NCBI GenBank assembly: GCA_964551335.1
Contig: CAZKCO010000001.1
Coordinates: 62,001-126,000 of the forward strand
DNA length: 64,000 nucleotides
Source of the DNA: Tunicatimonas sp964551335
GTDB lineage: Bacteria > Bacteroidota > Bacteroidia > Cytophagales > Cyclobacteriaceae
Reading direction: 5' to 3'
Under the pieces are notes generated by a model. That model was not told the DNA's origin and did no database searches. It saw only the letters and a list, made by a program, of their open reading frames with translations. Positions within the stretch are counted from its first letter, which is position 1; every line of letters starts with the position of its first letter. Positions 33,199 to 42,911 of the stretch are shown in pieces. The position numbers and the translations under genes are program-made.

Positions 33199-36100
33199 TC
33201 ATGGTCTACCGGGGCGGAGTTCTGAAAGTTGGGTGGGAAGAAACGTTTCTACCCTGCCAGCGAAATCATACAGGTCAACCCGAGCTTCTTTTCCGGTAAG
33301 CAACAGATTTCTTCCTGACTGCGAAAGGTAAGAACTACCGTAGTAAAACTCCTGAAGTCGCTGGCTGTTGTCTTTAAAAACTATTGTTGCTTTCAGCACT
33401 GTGTCAGGAATGGAAACCAGTGTTGTACGTGCAGAGGATGATTGGGTTGCATAGGCCTGAAGTGGGCCGGAGTTGTTAGCAAACAGATATATCCACTGCC
33501 CCTGATGCTGCACCTTAGCCGCCCCTTTTGAGTTTCCCGATATCGCCAAGCCACTAGCGTTTGGCGAAATGGCGGTAAATCTGCCTTGCCCATCTCCCTT
33601 AAGGATGGTTCCCACCGAAGCATCGTATCGCCCACTAATGGTTTCCGTGCCAAAATCGTTGCCGGTAAGCAACAGGTCTAGCTTACCATCAAGATCCAGG
33701 TCCTGCACTAGTATGCCGTATAACGGAGCCCATTGGGCCTGATGAGGTAGTGCTGTTAATCGAAAGCGTCCGTTCCCGATATTCTCCAGGTAGCAAGAGG
33801 CAAACTGAAAGGCTTTGGCGGTATAGGCCCGGCTTTTGTCAGTCGGACTCAGAATATCCGAAATACTGGCTTTGGCATAACTGGCGTAGTCAGTAAATTT
33901 TTTCTTTAGGGCTGGCACCTGACGGATCAGATCATCCCGGGTATGAACCGGATGTTCCTGATGATCAATGTAGGCCGTGATGATGGGATCGGTGAAGCCA
34001 TTCTGATCCAAGTCGACGGCATAGATAGTCATTGGTTCACTACGGGATACCTTATACGTCGTGTTCAGTCCTACATTACCCAGCACATAATCCAGGTCGC
34101 CGTCCTGATCAAAATCCCCGCTGTTGATGCTGTTCCACCAACCGGCCGTATAGGTAAGTCCGGTCTGTCCGGACACATTTTCCAGTTGCCCGTCGATGTT
34201 CCTGAAAAACTGGATGGGCATAAACTCCCCGACAATGATGAGGTCAGTATCCGAGTCGTTATCAAAATCTGTCCATAGTGCATCCTTTACCATACCGATC
34301 CGGCGTAGCCCCGAGGCCAGCTCCTGGGTTTTATCGACCAACCTTCCCCCTTCGTTGATCAAGAGGTAGCTATCCGGCGGAAGCGGATACTTCAGCGGGA
34401 TAGACCGCCCGCCTACAAACAAATCCAGGTCGCCGTCCTGATCAAAGTCGGCGGCTTTCACGCAGGAGGTACTAGCCCTCAGGTCTGGCAGCACATTTTG
34501 CGTAAGCGTGAAATTACCCGCTCCGTCGTTACGGTATAGCCGATCCCGGTAGTACTCCGAGTCGGCAAAGTGTTCGTTGCTTCCGCTGGCGATGTAGAGG
34601 TCAAAGTCGGTATCATTATCGTAATCAAACAGTAATACACCCTGATCTTCTTCGTATTTCTCTTCTTCTGTAAGAGCTTTCTGTTGAAAACCACCATTCG
34701 GCTTCTGGATAAAGAATGTTCCGGGATGCTCGTAGGCTCCGCCCACAAAAAAATCCTCCAATCTATCTCCGTTTACGTCGCCCACTGCAATACCCGGTCC
34801 CTGCTCCGATAGTTTATGCGGGAGCAGGTATTGGCGGCTAAAATCGTTGTATTCCGGGTCCGTGTGCTGGTAGTTTATCCCCAGTTCTTCCGTCACCTCG
34901 GTCAGCCAAGAAGCCGGATTGGGATAAGTAGTTCGCTGAGCGGGAGGGTTAGCTTCGTTATAACGAACCTCAAGCTGTTGATCAGCTAAGATACCTTCGA
35001 GTTGGGACACCTTCCCATCAGGCCATTGCACGCGGACGCTGTCTACATGGTCACTGGTGCCCAGTCCAAAGTGTAGGGTATAGTCTACGGATGACTGATA
35101 CCCCCGGGTTACCGATTGCTCCGCCGTTTGGATCATCCCCGGAAGATATACAGATACCTTCGCCCCTATGCCCTGCGGATTCAGGCTATCTCCGACCAAA
35201 CGGATGTTGAGATAGTGATTTTCCCCGATTTGTTTGCTCTGGTTTTCGTAGACGAAAGCGGGTTCGTTGATGTTGTTCACCACCAGGTCTAAATCACCGT
35301 CGCGATCCAGGTCGCCGTAGGCTGCTCCGTTGGACAGCGAAGGCTGATCGATGCCCCACTGCTTCGACACATCTTCAAATTGTAATTCTCCCTCGTTCCT
35401 GAACAGGAAATTGGCTAATTTGACGGATGGCATCTGCCGGGCTCTTTCCTTCAAAATACGATCCAGGCTATCGGCGGTAATGCTGCCGCTCACGCTAGAG
35501 GTATAATTGATAAAATCAAGATCGGTAATATCACGGAGATATCCGTTGGAGATGAACACATCTTTCCATCCGTCATTGTTGAAGTCAGCCAGCAGTGGTG
35601 CCCAGCTCCAATCAGTGGCCTGTAAATCCAGCAACTGCCCGATTTCGGCAAACTTAAACTGCTGATTGCCGAGCCGTCCTAGGTTCAGTTGTACGGTATT
35701 TCGCATATACTGCGGCATATATCCCGTTGCCAGGGTATACTCAAAGAGATTATAGTTCATAGGGCCTGACATTTTCTTGCGGTGTTCATTGTCCTGCGGA
35801 AGCATGTCCAGGGTGATGATATCGCTCAGGCCATCGTTGTTAAAATCGGCAATGTCATGCCCCATGCTGAAATGGCTCATGTGTCCGAAATAGGTTTCAG
35901 CCACTTCTTCAAATGTGCCGTCCTGCTGATTGAGATACAGGTAATCATTAGCCAGGAAATCATTGGTCACGTAAATATCAGCCCACCCGTCTTCGTTGAT
36001 GTCGCTGATACCCACTCCCAACCCCAGCCCATCGTACAGAATACCGGCATCCTGGGTTACATCGGTAAAAGTCTGGTTTCCCTCATTGCGGTAGAGTCGG

Positions 36101-36798
36101 TCATTGGCCGGGCCGCTTCCATCGCTGATTAGCGGACGCACCTCGTTGGGATTACGGATATCATTGGTGTGGTTGAGCAGATACAGGTCCAAGTCACCGT
36201 CCCGGTCATAATCCAGAAAGGCCGCCTGAGTGGAATAACTGGTATCAGCCAGGCCGTATTCCTCAGCTGCTTCGGTAAAGGTAGGAACGCCACTTTCATC
36301 CGTTATTCCCTGATTGACATACAATTTATTCTTACGTCGCTTGGCTGAATAGTTCCCGGATCGGCAGACATAAATATCCAACCACCCATCACCGTTGATA
36401 TCCACCATCGTCACGCCGGTCGACCAGCCGGAATTTAGTATAACAGCCGGTTCGCTGATGTCTTCAAATTGAAGCACATTGCCCTGACTGGTATTCAGAT
36501 AGAGGCGGTCAGACACCTGGTTTCCGGTAAAGAAAATATCGGGTAGCGAATCGTTGTTGAGGTCGCCTATTGCTACTCCGCCACCATTATAGACATAGAA
36601 GAAATCCACCATGTTGAAGGTATCATTCTCGGCGATGGTGTTGGTAAAATCTACTCCGCTCTGAGCTGTTGGTAATAGTTTAAACAGGGTTTGGCTTTCG
36701 GCAGAGCTTGAAGTGCCTTCCCCGTTGGAACAACCTACCATGGCTACTCCAGCCAACAGCACATTGAAAACCCTAATGAAACGTAGCATGAATACCAT
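33199..36798 (-). CDS. FG-GAP/VCBS propeller lipoprotein with ASPIC/UnbV domain
   Basis: A 1199-residue surface lipoprotein with lipobox VAMVGC at ~18-23. It carries many FG-GAP/VCBS calcium-binding blades (DLNNDSLPDIFFTGNQ, DINGDGWLDIYVCRS, DYDRDGDLDLYLLNH, DFDQDGDLDLFVGG). An ASPIC/UnbV-type module lies near the middle (VRVQWPDGKVSQLEGI), and a second half has further blades and a C-terminal beta domain. Such proteins are common beside SusCD pairs in Cytophagales, with no firmly established biochemical role; glycan binding or adhesion is usual speculation. It follows susD on the same strand, but a terminator lies between them, so expression may be lower or separate. Confidence 0.88.
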   Translation of the reverse strand: MVFMLRFIRVFNVLLAGVAMVGCSNGEGTSSSAESQTLFKLLPTAQSGVDFTNTIAENDTFNMVDFFYVYNGGGVAIGDLNNDSLPDIFFTGNQVSDRLYLNTSQGNVLQFEDISEPAVILNSGWSTGVTMVDINGDGWLDIYVCRSGNYSAKRRKNKLYVNQGITDESGVPTFTEAAEEYGLADTSYSTQAAFLDYDRDGDLDLYLLNHTNDIRNPNEVRPLISDGSGPANDRLYRNEGNQTFTDVTQDAGILYDGLGLGVGISDINEDGWADIYVTNDFLANDYLYLNQQDGTFEEVAETYFGHMSHFSMGHDIADFNNDGLSDIITLDMLPQDNEHRKKMSGPMNYNLFEYTLATGYMPQYMRNTVQLNLGRLGNQQFKFAEIGQLLDLQATDWSWAPLLADFNNDGWKDVFISNGYLRDITDLDFINYTSSVSGSITADSLDRILKERARQMPSVKLANFLFRNEGELQFEDVSKQWGIDQPSLSNGAAYGDLDRDGDLDLVVNNINEPAFVYENQSKQIGENHYLNIRLVGDSLNPQGIGAKVSVYLPGMIQTAEQSVTRGYQSSVDYTLHFGLGTSDHVDSVRVQWPDGKVSQLEGILADQQLEVRYNEANPPAQRTTYPNPASWLTEVTEELGINYQHTDPEYNDFSRQYLLPHKLSEQGPGIAVGDVNGDRLEDFFVGGAYEHPGTFFIQKPNGGFQQKALTEEEKYEEDQGVLLFDYDNDTDFDLYIASGSNEHFADSEYYRDRLYRNDGAGNFTLTQNVLPDLRASTSCVKAADFDQDGDLDLFVGGRSIPLKYPLPPDSYLLINEGGRLVDKTQELASGLRRIGMVKDALWTDFDNDSDTDLIIVGEFMPIQFFRNIDGQLENVSGQTGLTYTAGWWNSINSGDFDQDGDLDYVLGNVGLNTTYKVSRSEPMTIYAVDLDQNGFTDPIITAYIDHQEHPVHTRDDLIRQVPALKKKFTDYASYAKASISDILSPTDKSRAYTAKAFQFASCYLENIGNGRFRLTALPHQAQWAPLYGILVQDLDLDGKLDLLLTGNDFGTETISGRYDASVGTILKGDGQGRFTAISPNASGLAISGNSKGAAKVQHQGQWIYLFANNSGPLQAYATQSSSARTTLVSIPDTVLKATIVFKDNSQRLQEFYYGSSYLSQSGRNLLLTGKEARVDLYDFAGRVETFLPTQLSELRPGRP

Positions 36799-36872
36799 AT
36801 TTTTCCTTAATCAAATTTCGCCAGCGTTTACCGGAAGGTTACAAACGAAAATCTAGGCACGATAAAGAATAA

Positions 36873-36891
36873 AACCTGCTTTTGGCAGGTT
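36873..36891 (-). terminator. Rho-independent-type terminator after susD of PUL 2
   Basis: On the minus strand AACCTGC-CAAAA-GCAGGTT forms a perfect 7-bp hairpin followed by TTATTCTTTAT. It lies 34 bp beyond the susD stop and before the FG-GAP gene. Confidence 0.75.
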
Positions 36892-36924
36892 CTATTCTCA
36901 CTAAACATTTGATAATCCGATTAC

Positions 36925-38508
36925 TTAGTACACTGAGTGTTGCTGTACATTAGGGTTACCCAGGGTTTCGTTCAATGGTATGGGAAGCACGTAATCTTGC
37001 GGTGACAGTTGCCGATCTACATCGTAGGTGTCAATAAATTCCTGAATATAATCGCCCAGGTAATCGGGCTCGCCGCCGAAGGTGCTTTTGCGCTTCAGTT
37101 CGGGATACGTTTCCTGCTCAAAGGCAAACTCCAGCACCCGTTCTTCTACAATAGCGTCCCTTAGTTCAGACTGACTCAGACCCGAAAGCGGAGGCAAACC
37201 GGCCCTTTCCCGTACGGTATTGATGCCAAAGTAAGGATCGCCGGTACCGCTTTCATTGGCGGCTTCCGAATGGCCTAATAGCACGTCAGCATAGCGCAAG
37301 TACACGATATTCCGTTCGGTGAGGTTGGCATTCGTGCCGATCTCTACCCACTTAGCTACCCATCCGTTAGAAAAGATCAGTTCGTCGGGATTATTCGGAT
37401 CGGCATCGGCGGAAACCATTCCTCCGAAGCGGCTCAAGTTATAAGAAGCATCTTCACTCCAACGCACAACAGGAAATGCATCGGCATCGGTCATCCCCAC
37501 CCGGTTGCTGGGGTATTCCGTAATAAAGGTGCCGGGAATACGCTTGTCGTCGGGATCGTACTTCATGCGAAACGCTTTGGTACCGTTGAGCCAGTGCCAG
37601 CCCACTCCGCCCAACGCATTGGGAAGATCGGCTGGGACAAAGTGAGAGTGGTGGTTGTTGTATTCATTGGCATTGGCCGAAGCCGAAACCTGGGCCTCAA
37701 AAATCCGCTCCCCGGAATTTTCGTGGGCTACGTCGAAATTGTAGGCGAAATCTTCAAACAACGCAAAGCTTCCGCTATTTACGATGGTTTCAGCGGTGGT
37801 GCGGGCTTCGTTCCACTTTTCACCCTGAAGATATACTTTCATGAGCAACGCTGAAGCCGCCCATTTGGTTGCTCGCCCTACGTCATCTCCCGTATATGAA
37901 TCCGGTAAAATGTCGGCTACGGCCATCAAATCTCCTTCCATTAGTTCCAATGCTACTTGCTTGCCGTTTTCGTTGGAAGGCAAATCTTGATCGCTGACAG
38001 TCTTCGTTGTCGTCACCGGTACATCATCAAAGTAGCGCACCAGGTTATAGTAGTAGAAGGCCCGCAAAAACATCGCTTCGGCTTTTACTCTATCCAGCAG
38101 AGCCGTATTAGAGGCCCCGGCTTCCTTCAGTTCATCGGCCTTTTCAATGATGGAGTTTGCTCGGTTGATATTTTCGTAAGAGATGTCCCAGTAGGCGCTG
38201 ATGTATTCATCCCCCGGATTTACATTGCCGTTCTGAAAGTTCAGGGGGCCTTTTTCCCATCCCACCTGGTAACCTACCCGGCATTCAAACACGTAGCGAT
38301 TGTAGAAATGATTAAACCAATCCTGGCCGTACCCAATACCGTCATACACGGCATTCACTCCCAGTTCTAACTGTTCAGCAGTCTGGAAGAAATTATCCTG
38401 GGTAATAAAATCCGGATTTTCATTCAGGTCTTCACAAGCCAGCGGAATGAGCAGGGCGAAGACTAAAAGTAATTTTGGGAATTTTATCATTAACATTTTC
38501 ATATGCAA
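36925..38508 (-). CDS. susD: SusD/RagB-family lipoprotein, PUL 2
   Basis: A 527-residue SusD homologue with a lipoprotein signal ending LLIPLAC (lipobox) followed by EDLNENPDF. Typical family segments are ELGVNAVYDGIGYG, VKAEAMFLRAFYYYNLVRYF (TPR-like helix), NIVYLRYADVLLGHSEAANE and ERVLEFAFEQETYPELKRKS. Surface glycan capture for the adjacent SusC. Six bases separate it from susC. It differs clearly from the PUL 1 SusD, so it should bind another glycan. Confidence 0.93.
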   Translation of the reverse strand: MHMKMLMIKFPKLLLVFALLIPLACEDLNENPDFITQDNFFQTAEQLELGVNAVYDGIGYGQDWFNHFYNRYVFECRVGYQVGWEKGPLNFQNGNVNPGDEYISAYWDISYENINRANSIIEKADELKEAGASNTALLDRVKAEAMFLRAFYYYNLVRYFDDVPVTTTKTVSDQDLPSNENGKQVALELMEGDLMAVADILPDSYTGDDVGRATKWAASALLMKVYLQGEKWNEARTTAETIVNSGSFALFEDFAYNFDVAHENSGERIFEAQVSASANANEYNNHHSHFVPADLPNALGGVGWHWLNGTKAFRMKYDPDDKRIPGTFITEYPSNRVGMTDADAFPVVRWSEDASYNLSRFGGMVSADADPNNPDELIFSNGWVAKWVEIGTNANLTERNIVYLRYADVLLGHSEAANESGTGDPYFGINTVRERAGLPPLSGLSQSELRDAIVEERVLEFAFEQETYPELKRKSTFGGEPDYLGDYIQEFIDTYDVDRQLSPQDYVLPIPLNETLGNPNVQQHSVY

Positions 38509-38514
38509 TAGTAA

Positions 38515-41500
38515 TTATAGCCCTAAGTTAACACCTACAGTGAATGTTCGAGAACGAGGGTACGCATCGTAGTCATCACCTCGGTTCAAATTGTTCTGCC
38601 CTTGGTTGTTCACTTCCGGATCAAAGCCGGAATAGTTGGTAAACAGCAGCGGGTTCTGCGCACTTACATAAATTCGGGCGTTCCGGATAAAGTTGGATAC
38701 TGGCAGCGTATAGCCTAAAGATACGTTTTGTATCCGAATAAAACTCCCATCCTCAATGAAGTAATCCGAATCTCGGTAAGAGTTGGCAAAATCACGGTTA
38801 CCGTCTATAACCGGTCGAGAGGCATCAGTGTTTTGAGGGGTCCATGAGTCCTCCAGTATGCTGGCAATTTGATTAATCTTCTGCACCCCGTCCCCGATTT
38901 CCGACTGTTGCAGGTTCCTCACATCAATGCCCTGTACTCCGCGCAGGAATAAGCTGAAATCAAAGCTCTTGTAGTTCAGTGTAGTGTTCAGCCCCCAGGT
39001 AAAGTCCGGGTTAGGATCACCCATGATCACATAATCATCCGGGGTGATTACCCCATCTTCGTTGGTATCCTGATACCGGGGATAGCCAGGCTTATCACCG
39101 GAAAGGGAAGGGCTGTTATCGATTTCTTCCTGCGACTGAAACAGACCGATGTAGTGATACCCCCGCCATACTCCAATCGGATTTCCAGCTTCCACCCAAC
39201 TACCATCTACTCCTAAGTGGCCACTGGTAGAGTTGGAGAAGAAAGGAGTACTGGTACCTAAGTCTGTGATCTTATTACGTAGAAAGGAGAGGTTACCGGA
39301 AATATCCCAGCGAAAATCCTGTCTATCAATGGCAACGTAGTTTAAGCCTAGTTCAAATCCTTTGTTTTCTAATGAACCGGAGTTTTTCAGTACCGAACTG
39401 AAGCCCAAGCTACTGGGAATCGTCACAAACAGTAAAAGATCTTCGGTATTGTTGTTGAAATAATCGGCGGTCAGGTTAAGCCTGTTTTCCAGAAAGGAAA
39501 AATCCAGCCCAACATTAAACATGCGCGTTGATTCCCACCGCAGATCGGGGTTGGATAGACGAGCATCGGCCAAGCCCAAGACCAGATTACCTCCAAACAC
39601 GTAGTTATACTCGTTCAGGTTGGCCTGAGAATTATAAACCGGTATTTCGGAGTTACCGGTGATTCCCCAACTGGCTCGCAATTTCAGATCGCTGAACGCA
39701 TTCCCCAGGGCTGAGTTCTGGAAGAAATCTTCTTCAATAACTCGCCAGCCTAAAGCCACGGAAGGAAAGTTAGCCCACTTGTTGGCTGCCCCGAAGCGGG
39801 AAGACCCATCTCGGCGAAAGGAGAAGGTGAGTAAGTAGCGTTCCATCAAATTGTAATTGATCCTTCCCAGGAATGACTTCAGCAACCATTCCCGTCGTTC
39901 GGAAAATGGAATTTGTATATCGGTGCCGCCGCCTAGCGTTGCCTGATCCACATTTACGGCAGAAAGCCCCCGGTTAGTGGAGCTCATACCTTCGTTCACT
40001 TCTTTCTGGAAAGTGTATCCGGCAACCACATCAATGGTATGGTTCTCATTGATCTGGCGGTTGTACGAAAGAATATTCTCATTCAGAATATTTACGGAAT
40101 TCCGGTTAGCTTTCGTTAGTTCGCCGGCACGGTCCCGACCCAGTCGCGAAATTCCTACCGGGTAAAAGGTAGTTCGGCTGGCATCAATAACGTCCGCACC
40201 AATGCTAGTCTTAAAATTGAGCCCTTCAGTAATTTCGAAGGTAAAGCCAGTGTTTCCAAGTATCCGATTGGTGGCGTCAGCATCAGTGACGTTTTCTAAC
40301 TCCTGCAGTGGGTTCGTAAAAAAACGACCATCGTAAGAAGCCAACGCAAATTCCCCTTCTTCGTCTCTGACTGGTACAGTGGGGTCCAAGCCTAAGGCGG
40401 TAATAATAATACCACCCGGACCACCGCGATCAGTTGGGGCATTGTTAGAGTTTGTGCGGTTAAACGACCAACTAGAGTTAATCTTCAGGCGGCCATTGAG
40501 TGCATCATTGTCTAAATTAAGCCGAATTCCGTAGCGTTGAAAATTGGTGTTTTCGATAACGCCTTCATTATCAAAGTAATTACCGACCAAGGCATAACGC
40601 ATACTCTCATTGCCACCGGAGAAACTAAGCTGATGGCTATTGATGCTTCCTGGTCGGGTTACTTCGTCCAGCCAGTCGGTACCTTCGCCAATGGCCTCAA
40701 TCTCAGCCTGGCTGTAGATAGGAGCCCCTCCCTGACTTACTTCCAGGGTATTGAGGTAGGTAGCAAACTCACGACCATTAAGCACCTCAATTTCGTTAGC
40801 AATGGTTTGTACGGATACCGAGCCATCGTACTCAATTTTGGATTCACCGGCTTTCCCCCGTTTGGTGGTGATTAAAACCACTCCATTGGAACCTCGAGAA
40901 CCGTAAATAGAGGTAGCCGAAGCATCTTTCAGAATTTCAATAGACTCAATGTCATTGGGATTGATGGTCGCCATGATATTGGAAGCCCGGCGATTACCGC
41001 CTACTCCGTAGGCATTGTTATCAGGATAAATAGGAAAACCGTCGATCACGTATAGGGGCTCACTACCGCTATTGATGGAGTTAGAACCTCGAATCCGAAC
41101 GGATACCCCACCTCCCGGAGCGGCGGAAGCCTGGGTTACCTGCACTCCCGGGGCCCGAGCTTGTATACCCTGATCAATAGAGGTTACCGGAAACTCTTTG
41201 ATAGATTCACCCTCAATAGAAGCCACCGAGCCGGTCAGGTCACTTTTCTTTACGGTACCGTATCCTACTACCACCACTTCCGACAGTGACTGAAGATCCG
41301 GCGCTAAGCCGATATTAATGGTACTTCTTCCGTTGATTTCCTCCTCGATGGTTTCGTAGCCTACGGAAGAAAAAACCAGCACATTGCCACCTGCCGGAAC
41401 GGTGAGGCTGTAGTTTCCATCAATATCAGAAACCGTACCTACTGAGGTGCCTTTCACCAGCACGTTCACCCCAGGCAAGCTCGAACCGTTTTCCAGATCC

Positions 41501-41625
41501 TTCACCGTACCACTCACACTCGTCTGAGCAAAGGAGGTGACATACGGACCAATTAGCAAAAGCAGAAGCCAGACCAACTTCCGGTCTGGTTTTAATTTGA
41601 AAAGTAAAAGTTGCTGCATTCTCAT
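38515..41625 (-). CDS. susC: SusC/RagA-family TonB-dependent transporter, PUL 2
   Basis: A 1036-residue SusC homologue. The signal peptide ends TSFAQ. A carboxypeptidase-regulatory-like domain (VSGTVKDLENGSSLPGVNVL) leads to the plug signature (VVVVGYGTVKKSDLTGSVAS, ILKDASATSIYGSRGSNGVV) and the barrel, ending in RSRTFTVGVNLGL. It takes up oligosaccharides with the adjacent SusD. Preceded by a 326-bp spacer downstream of the AraC gene, so it probably has its own promoter. Confidence 0.95.
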   Translation of the reverse strand: MRMQQLLLFKLKPDRKLVWLLLLLIGPYVTSFAQTSVSGTVKDLENGSSLPGVNVLVKGTSVGTVSDIDGNYSLTVPAGGNVLVFSSVGYETIEEEINGRSTINIGLAPDLQSLSEVVVVGYGTVKKSDLTGSVASIEGESIKEFPVTSIDQGIQARAPGVQVTQASAAPGGGVSVRIRGSNSINSGSEPLYVIDGFPIYPDNNAYGVGGNRRASNIMATINPNDIESIEILKDASATSIYGSRGSNGVVLITTKRGKAGESKIEYDGSVSVQTIANEIEVLNGREFATYLNTLEVSQGGAPIYSQAEIEAIGEGTDWLDEVTRPGSINSHQLSFSGGNESMRYALVGNYFDNEGVIENTNFQRYGIRLNLDNDALNGRLKINSSWSFNRTNSNNAPTDRGGPGGIIITALGLDPTVPVRDEEGEFALASYDGRFFTNPLQELENVTDADATNRILGNTGFTFEITEGLNFKTSIGADVIDASRTTFYPVGISRLGRDRAGELTKANRNSVNILNENILSYNRQINENHTIDVVAGYTFQKEVNEGMSSTNRGLSAVNVDQATLGGGTDIQIPFSERREWLLKSFLGRINYNLMERYLLTFSFRRDGSSRFGAANKWANFPSVALGWRVIEEDFFQNSALGNAFSDLKLRASWGITGNSEIPVYNSQANLNEYNYVFGGNLVLGLADARLSNPDLRWESTRMFNVGLDFSFLENRLNLTADYFNNNTEDLLLFVTIPSSLGFSSVLKNSGSLENKGFELGLNYVAIDRQDFRWDISGNLSFLRNKITDLGTSTPFFSNSTSGHLGVDGSWVEAGNPIGVWRGYHYIGLFQSQEEIDNSPSLSGDKPGYPRYQDTNEDGVITPDDYVIMGDPNPDFTWGLNTTLNYKSFDFSLFLRGVQGIDVRNLQQSEIGDGVQKINQIASILEDSWTPQNTDASRPVIDGNRDFANSYRDSDYFIEDGSFIRIQNVSLGYTLPVSNFIRNARIYVSAQNPLLFTNYSGFDPEVNNQGQNNLNRGDDYDAYPRSRTFTVGVNLGL

Positions 41626-41951
41626 AGAAAGTAAAGTTTAAGGATAATAGATAATCGTACGGACGCTATAACATAGCATACCAGTCATGGGGTAGCCAAA
41701 ATTTATTGGTACATTTTCCTAAGATGCCGATCAGAACTAATTAAATTAACAGTACTTTAATAATTACTCCCGGAAAGGTACTGGCATTTCCCACATTAAC
41801 AAATGATTCATCTTATGAAAGAATGGACTATCTTATCTTGAAGTAAAAAACTCATATTATCTACCCGCTAAGTGAAACTGCAATTATCATTTTATTAAAA
41901 TAGCTGGCATTTTTGCGACAAATCTTATTTACTGGTTATTCCCGTACTTTA
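41626..41951 (-). promoter_or_regulatory. Spacer carrying the PUL 2 susC promoter
   Basis: A 326-bp AT-rich gap between the stop of the AraC gene and susC, all on the minus strand. A promoter must lie here unless susC is read through from araC. I could not pick out a convincing Bacteroidota -7/-33 pair or a clear AraC direct repeat by eye. Confidence 0.4.
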
Positions 41952-42839
41952 TCAGAGTTTATCCCGCCTGCGATATTCCAGTGGCGACATTCGCATTACT
42001 TTTTTAAAAATCCGGGAAAAGTAGTAAGGGTCATGATACCCTACCTGATGAGCAATCTCCTTAATATATAACTGGGATATATCCAGCAACTGACAGGCAT
42101 ACTGGATCTTCAGCTGAATGAAGTGATCGATAGGCGAAAAGCCGGTTTTTTGGGTAAACAGTTTAGAGTAGTGGGCTACGGACAAGCCCGACTGCCGGGC
42201 CAATTCCTGCAGGGATAAGGCCTCTCCTACGTGTGACCGCATGTACGATATACTTTTGGAAATAACATCCGTATCCTGAGCCTGCTGATAATGCATAAAT
42301 TGATCTGGATACAGAAAGGAAGCCAGCAATTGATGGAAGACCATATTGGCATACTCCAGGTGCGACTTCACGTAACCCATAGCCAGGGTGTGGATCAGGT
42401 CTTTAAACAGGCTGATCCGAAAATCTTCCTGCGTGGTATGATGCGCCAGTAAGGTTTCTTTTTTTCCGAAGTGATCTGCCAGGCAATCTGCTTTACTTCC
42501 ATTGAAATGCACCCAGTAGATAGTCCAGGCATCCTTATCGTAGGTATGGTAATGATGGGGAGTGTTTTTCGGAATTACAATAAAATCATTCTTAGTAAGG
42601 GAAAATGATTCTTTTCCGATATTAACTTCTCCGTTTCCATTGGTTACATAAATCAAAATGTATTCTGAAGAACCACGAATCCTTTTGCGAAAATGAAAGC
42701 GAGCGTGGGGATAAAAGCCAATATCGGTAATATAGAGATCGCGCAGGAGCGGATCACTCTGTACCTTATGGCTTACGGAAGATGGCAGCACGATACTTTG
42801 CTCTCCCAGGAAGCCATCTTTTTTACTATTTGCGGTCAT
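41952..42839 (-). CDS. AraC-family transcriptional regulator
   Basis: A 295-residue regulator. The N-terminal half is a cupin-like sensor domain (ARFHFRKRIRGSSEYILIYV, NDFIVIPKNTPHHYHTYDKD). The last ~100 residues are two AraC helix-turn-helix motifs (SLQELARQSGLSVAHYSKLF; IKEIAHQVGYHDPYYFSRIF ending in PLEYRRRDKL). It probably senses a sugar and activates the flanking genes. It is divergent from the MFS porter with a 72-bp spacer and precedes susC on the same strand, so it is placed to control both arms of PUL 2. Confidence 0.93.
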   Translation of the reverse strand: MTANSKKDGFLGEQSIVLPSSVSHKVQSDPLLRDLYITDIGFYPHARFHFRKRIRGSSEYILIYVTNGNGEVNIGKESFSLTKNDFIVIPKNTPHHYHTYDKDAWTIYWVHFNGSKADCLADHFGKKETLLAHHTTQEDFRISLFKDLIHTLAMGYVKSHLEYANMVFHQLLASFLYPDQFMHYQQAQDTDVISKSISYMRSHVGEALSLQELARQSGLSVAHYSKLFTQKTGFSPIDHFIQLKIQYACQLLDISQLYIKEIAHQVGYHDPYYFSRIFKKVMRMSPLEYRRRDKL

Positions 42840-42911
42840 GATAATATAGTCCAGTGATTCCGAAGATAACGCATTTTATGATGTAACTCAATTGCCGTAC
42901 TTTACTTCTCT